This document shows, one piece after another, positions 41,331 to 52,363 of a stretch of DNA of 64,000 bases. Both the position numbers and the translations under genes were made by a program. The DNA comes from Emiliania huxleyi CCMP1516. Its lineage: Eukaryota; Haptophyta; Isochrysidales; Noelaerhabdaceae. The stretch lies in contig NW_005200011.1 in the NCBI RefSeq assembly GCF_000372725.1, positions 620,023 through 684,022 of the forward strand, in the 5' to 3' direction. The notes under the pieces were generated by a model. It was not told where the DNA came from and did not search any database. It worked only from the letters and a program-made list of their open reading frames with translations. Position 1 is the first letter of the stretch. Every line of letters starts with the position of its first letter.

Positions 41331-42231
41331 CGTGTAAGTGCTCATGTGCACCGAGCCCATATACGCACCTGCATGTGTGGACGCGAGTATTAACTAAGAT
41401 GAGCGCCCACGCATGAGGATGCGCGTCTGCGTCCAGGTAGCCCAGAAGATACGCGTCTTCGTGTCTGGGCGCTTATCTTGAGTAAGGCTCGCGCCTACCT
41501 GTGTAGCTGCGTATCTTGAGATGAGCGCCCACGCTTGTGGCGCCTATCTTAGCTAGTACTCGCGGTGTCGGCGTGCGTGCGTGGCGGTCAGCATACGCTC
41601 CCACACATGCAGACGCGAATATTAGTCAATATGAGCGCTCACAAGTGCAGGCGCGTATGTTGACACACGCACCTGCGCATATGGCGCTCAAAAGTGAATA
41701 GTTTTGGGTGATACGCGCTCAAGTCGCCTGTGTCATCTGTCCCTGGCTTGCTGGGCGCTGCTTTATGGCGGATCTCCTTGATGCCGCGGAGGATGATGCC
41801 GGCGCCGAGGTGCCCGCGGCGGCCGGGTAGCGAAGCGTTCAAAACCACATGGCGGTCAGCAACATCGAGTGGAAAGACGTGGCGACGGTCGTCGAGCCAG
41901 CCGTGGCCAAGTGTCTCAACCCCGGCCTGCGCGAGAGGAGGACTTGACGGAGGAGGCCGCACCTTCTTTGTCGTCCGCAAGCGCCCCGAGGGGGCCGCCG
42001 TGAAGTATTGGCGCTCATCTCAAGATACGCAGCTACACGTGTAGGCGCGAGCCTTACTCAAGATAAGCGCCCAGACACGAAGACGCGTATCTGGGCTACC
42101 TGGACGCAGACGCGCATCCTCATGCGTGGGCGCTCATCTTAGTTTATACTCGCGTCCACACATGCAGGTGCGTATATGGGCTCGGTGCACATGAGCACTT
42201 ACACGTCAGGGCGCGAGCCTTAGCTAAGATA
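41311..42231. repeat. Long inverted repeat (about 220 bp arms)
   Basis: The left arm (41311 to about 41531) and right arm (about 42010-42231) are near-perfect reverse complements starting at AGCTAAGGCTCGCGCCCTGA. The loop of about 480 bp includes a less regular zone with related TGAGCGCCC and CGCGAGTAT motifs. At 41700-42000 there is unique-looking sequence with a minus-strand frame (LGAGIILRGIKEIRHKAAPS) and a plus-strand frame (SNIEWKDVATVVEPAVAKCL). Either could be a captured gene fragment; neither is recognised. Foldback-type mobile elements have this layout. The left arm replaces the 3' end of the interrupted ORF. Confidence 0.82.
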
Positions 42232-42496
42232 CGCGCCTACACGTGTCGGTGGTCATTTTTGACCCACTTTCCGGGGTTTGCCCGTTGTGCGTTTACGTGA
42301 ACATCGCCGGGGCTCGGTTCTTGCGGACCACGCTCACGCTGCTCCTCCCTGGGTCTCTTCCCACAGGAGCAGCTGTGAAGCGGCTGTTGCTGTCTCTCCC
42401 TTCTCGACTGTCTGTGCTTGCTTGTGCGTCTTGGGCCCGGCGTTGTGTTTTTGTGTGGGCGGCTGCGGCAATAGCACAGAGACGCGGGCAATATAC

Positions 42497-43545
42497 ATGC
42501 GCATGGTCGATTACCCCGCCGCCCTCCGGCCCGACCGCGTCACCGTGATCGCATACGGAGCGCTGCTCTCCGAGCCCTCATCGCGGCTCACCTTCCCTTC
42601 CCTCACCAACTTTCGCCTCGTGAGAGTGCGCAACGTGCGCCGTCTGTTTGGGATGACGCACCTATTTCTAACCGGCGCTGGAGTGGTGGACGTTGCCACC
42701 CGCAGGCGTCTGCGCGCTCTGTTTTTCCACACGCGTCCACCATCACCTCTGACCTCGTCCGCCGCGCCGCAGGATCGCCGCGCTCTGCGTGGAGCCGGCG
42801 GAGGGGTGCTCCTTTGTCGCGGCCGCGTTTGACGTGGTGCTCGACGATGCGCAGCGCGAGGCCTTCTGCGCCAGAGAGACGGGCTACGCGATCGTCGAGG
42901 CGCCCTTTCACGGCCTGGATGCTGGCGAGGAGGTGCTTGACGGCCCAACTAAGCCCCTTTCCCTCCCATTAGCAGCTTGTCCGTCGTCCACTTATTTATT
43001 TATCACGAAGTCACGTTACCACCACTTCAGCCTCTCTATCGCACTTGGACAGCACAAGAGTCCACCTTGCGCAGGCGCCGCCGGCCGGGCTCGGCGTTCT
43101 TTGCGCCTCGAGCAGCGACGCGGAGCTTCCCTCTGGCGTCGAGCCTCCCGCAGGCCTGCCGCCGCGCGCCGGGAGTTGAGACGCCCCGGCCACGTCCCTC
43201 ACGGGCAGACGCACGCGCCGCGAGTAGGCCTGCCCCACGTGTGGGGGTGGGCGCGCGATTCGGGCCTGCTGCCGGCCGACGTCTATCTGCGCCACTGTCT
43301 GCTAGCGATGCGCAAGCTGGGCGGCGTGGCGGAGCGATCCTTCCTGCACGACACGACGCTCGTCGACAGGCGAGCGCGCCGTGGACGAGAGAGCACGGCC
43401 TGCCCACACCGGCACGCGGCCAAGCGACGGAGCGGTGCGTCCCGATAGGCGCACCACGCTGAGCGAGTACCTCGCCGGCGGCGCACGCGAGCGCGTGATG
43501 GCCGTGCGCCCGCCAGAGTCGATGGCGGAGAGGTTCGGAGGTTAG
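42497..43545 (+). CDS. Gamma-glutamylcyclotransferase-like protein
   Basis: A multi-exon gene. Exon 1 (42497-42705, GC donor) and exon 2 (42773-42932, GT donor) join at phase 2. A third exon begins APPAGLGVLCASSSDAEL after the acceptor near 43076. One starting near 43225 reads GLPHVWGWARDSGLLPADVY. The last exon (from about 43450) reads RTTLSEYLAGG and ends at 43545. The early block VTVIAYGALLSEPSSRLTFP has the YGxLL/S phosphate-like loop of the gamma-glutamylcyclotransferase fold, followed by LVRVRNVRRLFGMT and the core strand FVAAAFDVVLDDAQREAFCA. The mid-protein joins around 43130-43225 are tentative. Enzymes of this fold release 5-oxoproline from gamma-glutamyl amines or glutathione. Whether the catalytic Glu (here ARETGYAIVE or nearby) is kept was not settled. 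Confidence 0.68.
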
Positions 43546-43932
43546 ACTTAGAGCTCTAGAGCTCGGGGTCCGGCTCGCCACTTGGGACATTTGGAGCCAT
43601 TGGGCACTTGGAGCACTTGGAGTGCAGTCATTAGCCTCACATCCAGGGCCAGGGGGCTAAGAAGCACACCCAGCGGTCCGGATGATCGGGAAATAAATAA
43701 ATAAACAAAGGAATAAATAAAAACGGTCAAACTCTGAGACGAGATGGGATTTAGGGACATGTGTCCCCGCGCTGCACGATCTTGGTGTGAGGGATCTTCA
43801 ATCCGTCCCCTCACCCCCCTGGTCCGACTACCCGACACTAGAAGAGCAGTGCAAGAGTTGGGGCTACGGCTACGGCTGCGGCTGCGGGAGGGGCTATGGT
43901 TGCGGGAGAGCCGCTGCGCCGCGTGGGCGCGC
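43546..43932. other. Intergenic stretch
   Basis: No supported gene. An AAATAAATAAATAAA stretch at 43690-43715 and a GGCTACGGCTGCGG repeat at 43860-43890 are visible. Confidence 0.4.
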
Positions 43933-44756
43933 CTACACCGCGCTTGCTCCGCTCGCCACCTCTCGCAAAGGTCCAAAGTCATAGCCATCACCTCCTCCGG
44001 CAAGATAGTCCTTTTCGCCTATCTCGCCGTCCCTCCATGCCTGGTAGAGCTCGTCGTCATAGCCATATTGCATCACAGCCTGCTGCACTGCGTCGTGCAC
44101 AACCCCTGCCACCCTATCCCGCGCCTCAGCGTCGGAAAATTCGAGCTCGGAGTCATACCCGGAAGCAGGCGCAGGCGGCCGCGGCGATTTGCAGGCGGCG
44201 AGGTGGGGGAGGGAGAGCGCGGCGGTGCGCGCTCGGTGCTCCCGCTGGTGCCAGAAGGGCCAGCGCCCAATGCCCTCAGCCTGTTCTTGTCCACCACCTT
44301 GGGAGAAGGGGGTGGGGGTCCACCTCCCTTGGGTGCGGGCTTGCGGTGTTCCTGCTTCCGCTTGCCCGACTTTCGCGGGTTGCGGCCGAAGTTCTTCATG
44401 GTGAACCTGTCCGGCTTGCCGCCCTTCCCGACCCTCGTCCACCCCTCGGGCGACTCGTTGGGCCGGGGTTGCTGCGCCTGTTGGTGCTGCGAGTGTGCCT
44501 GCGATGCTGCGGCCGGAGCGGCAGCGGCGGCAGGCGGTGCCTCGGGCGGTGCCGCGGCGAAAGTGGCGGTAGGCTGAGGCTGCGCAGCGTCCTGCGCGGC
44601 CCGCTGCCTGGCCTCATCCTCCCGCCTCTTCTCAGACTTGGCCTGGATGATGTACTGATACCCAAGCGGCACCGGGTTGATGCTGACGGAGTGCCAACCG
44701 TACCTCTCCATGCGCTCCGCGAGACAATCAATCATCGCGTGGTCGCGTGGCGACAC
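43933..44756 (-). CDS. Possible low-complexity basic protein (two frames)
   Basis: The first frame (44756 down to about 44190) reads MSPRDHAMIDCLAERMERYG, HSVSINPVPLGYQYIIQAKS, then a Gln/Ala/Pro-rich stretch and SPEGWTRVGKGGKPDRFTMK. The second frame (about 44200 to 43933) reads SGYDSELEFSDAEARDRVAG, then AVMQYGYDDELYQAWRDGEI. They could be joined by an intron or separated by a frameshift near 44190. The mixture of basic low-complexity and acidic regions suggests a nucleic-acid-associated protein or an element ORF1. No domain is recognised. Confidence 0.35.
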
Positions 44757-45514
44757 CTCTTCTGGCCGAGGACGCGCTCGACCATCCGGATCTGACGCAC
44801 GTGGAACGGGTCATTGGTCTTCTCTTTTTTTCTCGTCTGCTACACGGCCACGCAGCTCGCCTCCGCGCGCCGGCAGCTCACCCTCCTCTGGGCCGAGCCC
44901 GTCTCCGAGGCCGTCCTCGTCGCCTTCAACGCCGAGGCGGACGCGTACAACTCGCGGCGCCCACAGGCCATGACAGGTGCTCGCTGCACGGCATCACACG
45001 TGAACGGCGTGCAGGTGCCGGGTCGACCGCGCCGACCGGCCGACGGCCCCAAGCCAGCGCCGACCGTCGTCCAGGAGGGCGCCGTGGTCGAGTTGAGTTC
45101 GGAGGGCTCCTGCAGCCCTCAGCCGCGGCCCCCAGTTTTTCTTCTTTCGTTGTGCCTCGTATGTATGCTTGAAACAAACGCAGGGCAGCGCAAGCCCGGC
45201 CTGTTATTGAGAAGAAATACACCAAATGTGTTCACAGAAGGGTGGTAAGAGACACAAGAGAACCTCGCATACGACGACAGTGAGGGTGTGAGAGACAAAC
45301 CCAGGGAAGGTCTTACACTACCTTACAGCTTCACAGACATACAACTGTAGTGTTGCCCTGGCCTTCTGTCTGCCCGCCCAATGGGTGGCAGGTGCCAGAG
45401 TGTCGGCGGACAGCCGGCAGCAAGAAACCGCAGTGAGGTCAGTGTGAGTGAGCGGAGTTTTTGTGTGAGTGAGCGGACCGCCACTGCTGTACAAGACTCT
45501 AAAAGTCCGACGAT
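44757..45514. other. Stretch without a convincing gene
   Basis: A plus-strand frame at 44814-45248 (145 codons) starts with a hydrophobic run but has no recognisable domain and is not called. Directly repeated GTGAGTGAGCGGA lies at 45446-45480. Confidence 0.4.
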
Positions 45515-46213
45515 GTGAAGACGACATTTCATCTCAACGAGGGGCACGTCACCGACATGTGTGAGATCGGCGGAGACCTGCAGTCCCAGCGCGATGTCCA
45601 CTACGAAATCAAGGTGCCTAGCGCCCTCACAAAGACGAGGCAGGCTGGGCAGGGCTCGGCGGCACACGGCGGATGCTGTGCGTCACTGGGCCACAAATTT
45701 GGTTTCGGCGGCACCCTCGACCAAACCTTGCTCAAGGGTCTTGGGTGCAAAGAGCGCGGCCACAAGTCACAAGGGCCCGCTCGTCCATATGCGACCGGCA
45801 AAGGCTGGGTCAAAGAGCACAAGGGACAGTACTACAACGCGCTCCATGTCAAGAACGGAATCGTCAAAATTTGTCTCGTCGAAAGCCAGGGCGGCATCGC
45901 GCCGCCGACCAAGAGAATTATCTTCAACTTCGCCAAAGAGGTCGGCAGCCCGAGCGCCGTCGACCGCACCGACTACGGCACAGCCTCCGGCAGCGCCCGG
46001 GGCTTCGCCCAGCACCACTCGCAACAGCTCTCGCGCGCCGCCGTCTGTGGCGACGCGCAAAACATCAACAACGCTGCTCGCAACATGCGTGTCGCGCACT
46101 CATTCATGACCGGTCTCAATGCCCCCACCCCCCTGCGCGCGGGCCTTCTAGGCCCGCGGGTAGTCTCCCCCCATCCCCAGGGCCTCCAGGGCTCGCACCT
46201 CAACCTCGCATAG
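45515..46213 (+). CDS. Unnamed protein family member 2 (paralogue at 6464-7456)
   Basis: A frame of 232 codons. It aligns along about 150 residues with the minus-strand ORF at 6464-7456 at the same ordered motifs: LNEG, EIKV, LGHKFGFGGT, GCKERG, GWVKEHKGQYYNALHVKNG, CLVESQGG, VDRTDYG and HH. The two are too diverged to be a recent duplication. Here the C-terminal part continues differently (HHSQQLSRAAVCGDAQNINN). The N-terminal Met choice is uncertain because an upstream exon may exist. No fold is recognised. Conserved Gly, His, Lys and Tyr positions would suit a structured enzyme or binding domain, but this is speculation. Confidence 0.55.
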   Translation: MKTTFHLNEGHVTDMCEIGGDLQSQRDVHYEIKVPSALTKTRQAGQGSAAHGGCCASLGHKFGFGGTLDQTLLKGLGCKERGHKSQGPARPYATGKGWVKEHKGQYYNALHVKNGIVKICLVESQGGIAPPTKRIIFNFAKEVGSPSAVDRTDYGTASGSARGFAQHHSQQLSRAAVCGDAQNINNAARNMRVAHSFMTGLNAPTPLRAGLLGPRVVSPHPQGLQGSHLNLA

Positions 46214-46346
46214 ACCAGCGCACAGCGCCAGGGACGTATTTCCTTCTCAATAACAAGGCTGTGAACGGGCCGTCACCACACAGCGATGGAAAGCAGTCGC
46301 GGCAAGAAAGCCGGGGTGTATTTTCTTCTCGATACAAGGCTCTCCG

Positions 46347-49300
46347 ATGTGCGTGTCTGTGGTGGGCCAGCCTCGGGGTCAGCTCGCTGACCTGCTCGAA
46401 GCTGGCGGCGACGTGCAGCAGCTCGCCGCGCTCGCGCAGTCCGGACAGCGCAGCGAGCTCTCTGCCGCGCTGGTCGCTCTCGGCTTCACCAAGCTCGGCC
46501 AGCGGATGCGGGTCGAGCGCGCCCTGCTCGCAGCTCCGCCTGCGGTGCCAGAGGTGGACAGTGCCGCCTTCTGGCTGGGCGTGGCCGACTCGAGTGCTCG
46601 CGCCGTGGACGGATCTGCGCCCAGCTGCAACTACGAGGCGCACGCCGCTGCAGTCGCGGCCCAGGCCTCCGAGGCGAGGCGGAGGGAAGCTGCCGCTGCG
46701 GAGGCTCACGCCGAGGCGGCGGCGGCGGCGGCGGCGGCGCGGGAGGCGGATACGGCGTGGCGGACGGACGGCGGCGTTGCGACCGCGCTGCGAAGCGGAT
46801 TTCTCGCCGACGCCGGCGACGAGCTCGCCTCCGTCCGAGGCGCGTCCGGCGTCTCTGTCGCTCCAAAGACCGGAGGGCGGAGGGAGGCGAGCAGCAGCCG
46901 AGGGCGACTGTCTCCTCGCCTCGACACTGCCCCATACCCGCAGCCCTGCTCCTGACCCTAGGCGCGGGCAGAGGCGGCGGCGGCGGCGAACGCGGAGGCG
47001 CGGCGCGAGGCTGCGGCGGAGGCGCGCACGCTTCCCTTTCTGATGCCGAGCGGGCGAGGTGGTGGTGAGGGCGGCGGCGCCGGCGAGGCAGCTGCCGCTG
47101 CTGCGGAGAGGGCAAAGGAGGCGTCGCTACGAGACAACCCGCTCGGCCACGCTGGCGCAGGAGTGACGGAGCCGCGCCGCAACCAGTCCGGGCTTGGAGT
47201 GGTGCCAACCACGCTCCGGGTGAAGCCGCAGAGGATCGCTGCCGACCAGCCGACTCCTCTCGCGGGGGCCGTCACGGACGCGGACGCACGAGCGGCGACC
47301 GAGGAGGCCGTGGGGCGACTGGAGGGCAGGCTCGGCGCACAACGGGCCGCCGGAGCGAAGAAGGAGACACGGGCGGCCAAAGCTGCTGCCGAGACGGCCG
47401 GCAGTGGCAGCTGCAAGGCTGCCGATGACGCCTCCGCCTCCGCCGCTGCCTCCTCCACCGCAGCCGCCGAGTCGGTGGCGGAGGACGCGGACTCTCTGCG
47501 CGAGGCGGGCGGTGCCGCCTTCCGACGCGGAGACGCGGCGGCGGCGGAGCAGCTATGGGGCAAGGCGCTGCAGCTGTCGCCCGGCGACGCAGCTCTCACT
47601 CCCGACGCTCGAGGAAGCTGGTCGGAGCCTTCTTGGAAGCTACCTATAGGCGACGCGACTCTCCTCTCCAACCGCTCCGCCGCACGACTCGCGACGGGCG
47701 ACGCGCGTGGCGCGCTCGACGACGCGCTCGCCGCCGTCGCCTCCGCGCCAGCGTGGCCAAAGGCTCGCGGGCGGCACGCGGCGGCGCTCTCGGCGCTGGG
47801 GAGGACCGAGGGCGCGCTGGAGGCGTGCGCCGCCGGCTTGCGTCTCGACCCGTCCGCGCCGTACCTTCGCTCCGAGTTCGCCCGCCTCAAGCAGAGGGCC
47901 AGGGCGGAGGGGTTGCCCCTACCTGACGTGCCGCTCCCGCCCCCGCCGCCGGGTGCCGCCGCCGCGCCGGCCGCCGCCACCAGCGGTGCCGCCGTCGCTG
48001 CAGGAGGCGGCAAGGCGGTGACAGAGAGCACGTCGCCGCCCGCCGCCGCTACTTGTGCGGCCGACCAAGGCTTCGGCGGCGGCGGCAGAGGCGGGGGAGG
48101 AGGCGGCGGCGGCGGCGGCGGTGGTGGCAACGGCAACGGCAGGGAGAGTGCCCTCGGCTTGGGCGGCGTCGAGTACGCTAGGGAGGCTGTGCGGCTGGGC
48201 CGACCAGAGACTGCGGTGCGCATACTGGACCGCGAGATCGGAGGCGCCTCGACGGACGCACGCCTCTACCTCGAGCGGTGCAACGCGCTGGTGTCACTCG
48301 GCGAGCACGGCCGCGCCCTCGAGGATGCGCACACGGCGTCGTACCTCGCGCCGAAGATGCCGGCGGGGTTCCTGCACAAGGGCAACGCGCAGATCGCGCT
48401 GTGCGACCACGACGGCGCGATGGCGACCTTCCAGCTCGGCTGCGTCGCCAACCCGTCCGACAAGGAGCTGCGCGAGGCGTGGTTCAGCGCAAAGGAGATG
48501 TGCCGCACCTGGCGGCGGGCGGGCAAGATGGCCCTCGGAGGAGAGCGCGCGCGCATCCAGGCCTTCGAGGCAGCGCGCGAGCCGTGCCTCTCCCAGGTCT
48601 CCGGGCTGGCGAGGGCGGAGGACCGCGCGGCGGCGCTCAAAAACCTGGCGCGGGTGCACGTCAAGTGGGGCCGCCACACCGAGGCGCGGACGCTGCTCGA
48701 CGCCGCAGTCCGCGAGGCAGTCCGCTGACAGGCGCCGCGTGTCCTGCGAACAACGAAGGCTGTGAGAGGAGGAGATCTGTCAACAGGCGCCCGCCGACAT
48801 GCACTTGCGGTACGCGCGCGCCGAGGCCAACATGGCACTCGAGGAGCCGCGGCGGGCGCTCGAGGACGCGGCGGCGGTGACGGCAGCGCGGCCGGGCTGG
48901 TTTGACGGCCTCGACTTGTGTGCCAAGGTGCACGCGCGGCTAGGCGACTGGAAGGCGGCGCTGCCTCTGTGGGAGGAGTGCCACTCGCAGCAGCCGCACA
49001 ACCCGGCCATTGAGATGGCGCTCGAGCGGGCGCGCGTCGAGGTCGCGCCGCCGGAGGAGCAGCAGCGGGAGGCGAGCGACGCAGCGCCGCGCAGCGGCGG
49101 AGGCGACGACGACGACGACGAGCAGCAGCCGGGCGGCGGCGGCAGGGGCGGCAGGGGCGGCGGCGGCGGCGCGGGCGGCGGCGCGGGCGGCGGCGCGGGC
49201 GGCGAGGCGACAGCGGAGGAGAGGGAGGCAGCGCGGAAAGCTGGTGCGCTGAAGGGCTTGGCGCAGCAAGCCTTCGAGCGGATGGACTCGAGGCGCGCGC

Positions 49301-50786
49301 TGTTGTTGCTCGGGGAGGCGATCGGCCTCGCGCCGGGCGAGGCACACCTCTGGTCCCTCCGCTCACGCGTATACGAGGGGGTCCACCGCTACGCCGACGC
49401 GCTCTCGGACGCGCAAGAGGCGATCTGCCTCGCTCCCCAGTGGAGCCGCGGCTACTTGCGGGCCGGCCGCGCGCTGGTGCACCTCGAACGGTACGACGAG
49501 GCGCTGCAGGCGCTCCCCCCCCCCCCCCCCTCCTCCCCTCTGAGCGAGCACCGCGTGGAGCCCTCCCTGAGCCGTCTCGGAACCCTCCTCCGGGCGCTCG
49601 AGCTCGGCCTGCGGGTGGAGCCCTGGCATGTCCATGACATGTCCGAGACATGTCCCACCAGGCGCTCGAGCTCGGCCTGCGGATGGAGCCCGCCAACCAG
49701 AAGATGAAGGACGCGGCCGAGCACGCCACCTTCCTGCTGCGCACGCAGCGCGCCGAGCAGCGCGCGCTCGCCTCCAACCGCGCCGGCGGCGTCGACTTGC
49801 TCGGCATCCAGCGCGGAGGCTGCCGCTGCAAGGGGTGCGAGTGCGCGGGGTACGTGCAGCGGCACACGCCAAACGCGGTGCACTTGCTCGGCCGCGGCTA
49901 CGTTCGGCACGACAACAAGCCAGAGCTGCTGCGCTGCTTGCGGTGCGGCCACGAGGCGTACATGCACCGCGACATGCGGCTGATCAAGCCCGACTCGAAG
50001 CCGGGCCCAAAAAGCCAGCGCGCGGCGGAGCAAGCGCGGCGGGAGGAGCCCACGAGGAGCGGCGATCTGAACTTTCCCTGAACTGTCCGGAGCTTTCCTG
50101 CAGGCGCGGCGGGAGGAGTACGAGGCGGCGACGGCGGAGCGGCCTGTCCCCCACACGAGCAGCGGCGCCCGCGGCGGGCTTGGTGGCTCGTACTACTATG
50201 GCGCCGTGCCGGCAGGCGAGCGCACGCTTCCCGTCGAGCCGCCGCGCAAGCTGTCGCAAGAGGAGCTGGCGCACACCGCCGCGCAGACAGGTTGCGGGGG
50301 CGGAGGAGGGGACGCCGCTGCGGGTGGCTCGGCCGCTGCGGCGGTGCTTCTCGCGCGCAGCACCACACGCCTTCGCCAAACCGTCCCTAAGCCTTCTCGG
50401 AACCTTCCCTGCAGGTGCCGGGCGTAGGCTACTACTACGCGCACGGGCGGCGTGTGGATTACGCGGCTCCGGCAGTGCCGAAACGGCTAAATCCGGACGG
50501 CTCCCTCGCCGACTGGTCGCCGACGGTTTCCGCGGAGGCGCGCGGAGGCGGCGGAGGGGCGGGCGTTGCGGCGGGCGAGGGCGGCAGCAGCTTGCTGGTC
50601 GAGCTGCGACGGAGCGGCGCCGATGTGGACAGGCTGCGCGCCTTGGCGCGCGCGGTGGCGGGCGGGGGCAGCGACCCCCTTGTTCGCGAGGAGCTGGCGG
50701 CGCTCTTGCGCGAGTTTGGGTTCGTCAAGCTGGGCCAGCGAAAGGCGGTGGAGGCTGCGCTGCTGGACGAGGGCGTACGTGAGTAA
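46347..50786 (+). CDS. Large TPR protein, co-chaperone-like, with a Cys-rich module
   Basis: Six exons, join(46347..46745, 46962..48716, 48787..49509, 49662..50033, 50104..50343, 50415..50786), give about 1286 residues with all joins at phase 0. Four of five donors are GC. The start is uncertain because the frame upstream is also suggestive. TPR-like helix pairs include DSLREAGGAAFRRGDAAAAE, LLSNRSAARLATGDARGALD, LYLERCNALVSLGEHGRALE, LRYARAEANMALEEPRRALE and LWSLRSRVYEGVHRYADALS. A Cys-rich module (GGCRCKGCECAGY, then LLRCLRCGHEAYMHRD) may bind zinc. The N-terminal LGFTKLGQRMRVERALL and the C-terminal FGFVKLGQRKAVEAALL are a repeated motif. Long Ala/Glu and Gly-rich linkers separate the parts. 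TPR arrays commonly dock Hsp70/Hsp90 or scaffold complexes. No specific family is named. Confidence 0.78.
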
Positions 50787-51170
50787 GCAAGGAGGTCGAG
50801 CGAGACCGTCTACGTCTGCCTCGCGAACGCGCGCCGCATTTGAGGCTACAGAGAGAGAGAGCGCCCAGAGTCCAGAGAGGTGCGTCTCCTCGTGCAGGCG
50901 GCGGCGGTCGCGTTTTTCTCGCCACCTCGCCTTCCCAGGCCGCACCCTTGACGTCGTTGTTCACTCAAGTGTCAAGAAAAAAACTTGGCCAAGACGCAAG
51001 CACAGACAAAAACTTCAGTAGGAAGATTCACAGACCCTCAACGGGAAGAAAACACGGCCGGCAGCCCGGCTAGCGCCGCATTTAGATTGGCCGTTTGCAC
51101 GTCGCCCGCACCCAAAAGGGGGCGCGCTCGTATTGCCCGCCCCCGCCCGCCGCTGCTATTCCTGCCTGCC
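50787..51170. other. Intergenic stretch
   Basis: No gene seen. It holds the 3' UTR of the TPR gene and the presumed promoter of the F-box gene. Confidence 0.45.
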
Positions 51171-52191
51171 ATGCCGTCCAATGCCGGGCCACCGCGCCTG
51201 CTCGACCTGCCGGCCGACATCCGGCACCAGGTCCTCTCCCTCTGCTCCGCCACAGACCTGCTGTCGGTCTCGCGGTGCTGCCTCGAACTGAGTGCTGCCG
51301 CCAAGGCTCCGGAGCTGTGGGCCCAGCTGCTGCAGCGGCACCACGGGGTGGTGCTCGACGCCTTTTTCGAGGGCGCTGCACCGCCACCGCCGCACGGATC
51401 GACCTGGCAGCGCCACTTTTTTCACTTTGAGCGGACGTGGTTGCTATTGGCCCGCGCTGAGACCGGACGGATGCTGCTTCGGATGCGGTCCGAATGCGCC
51501 GCGTCGAGCCCTACCTATCTGGGCGTGCCGCCCCCGGCCGTCGAGCGGGCCTTCACGCTACGCCTCCCCCTCCTCGGCCTCCACCTCCCCATCCCACTGT
51601 GGCTGCAGCAGCCGGCGCCGACCTATGGAATCTTTGACGCGACAGACTTTGCGGTGCCCGCCGCGACCCGTGCCGCTCACCCACAGCGCGTATTGCCCCG
51701 CGTACCGCACCGGGCTTCTCCACACCCAGCGTCCGCACCGCCGACCTGCGTCTGCACACCTTCCCAGGCTTCAAGCTGCCCCTCTCCACCGCGCTTCCCT
51801 CTCCTCTGCATAGGCGCGCCATCCGGGGACCGAGCTGCTGCTCGCCGAGGCGGCGGCCGAGGACGACTGCACCGCACGCTTCGACGCCGCTTCTCACTCC
51901 GAGCGAGCGAGAGCGGTGCTCCGCCGGCTCGTGGTTCCTGGTCTCGAGGCAATGCCCGTGCCGCGGCCGCCGCCGGCGAGGCGGCGGGAACTGGCGAGGG
52001 TGGTGCTGTTTTTCTACCGCCAGCTGCACGGCTCGGAGGTGCAGGCGACACTGCGCGGCGCTGCTGAGAGGGCGGCGGGCTGGCCCAGGGCTTGCATGCG
52101 GTTCTTGGCCTTCGCCGCCGCCGAGAGTAGGCAGGTGGAGCAGTCCCCTCGAGTCCCCGCAGAGGCATGCAGTCTGCGAGGGCCCGGGTGA
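51171..52191 (+). CDS. F-box protein
   Basis: The ATG at 51171 opens MPSNAGPPRLLDLPADIRHQ. The first 50 residues are an F-box (LLDLPADIRHQVLSLCSATD, LLSVSRCCLELSAAA, then APELWAQLL). The frame runs to about 51655 (YGIFDATDFA). A second segment (FSTPSVRTADLRLHTFPGFK) lies in another frame at about 51714-51800, and a third from 51811 (ARHPGTELLLAEAAAED to LRRLVVPGLEAMPVPRPP and VVLFFYRQLHGSEVQATL) ends at 52191. The second-to-third join uses a TAG|GCG acceptor at 51810; the first join is not resolved. No substrate-binding repeats are evident. F-box proteins link substrates to SCF ubiquitin ligases through Skp1. Confidence 0.68.
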
Positions 52192-52363
52192 GCCAGACCA
52201 TTAAGGGAGAGAATGCTGTGGAGTGAATAGCCCCTGTGGTTGTGAGATTTCGGCGCGCCGTGAATACGCCGCATTTTGGCGTTACTTGGTAGGTTCTGGG
52301 GAGTGGTTTTCGCATGACTGAGTTGAGAGAACGCTGCGACGACTACGAGGACGCGCCGGTGGC

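Noticed and set aside
44814..45248. Plus-strand open frame with a hydrophobic start
   Set aside because: No recognisable domain, overlaps weak features and shows no splice or start context. Not enough to call a gene.
48266..49867. Long minus-strand open frame (533 codons)
   Set aside because: It is antisense to the TPR gene. High GC suppresses stop codons on the opposite strand. The sequence is low-complexity Arg/Ala/Pro without a domain.
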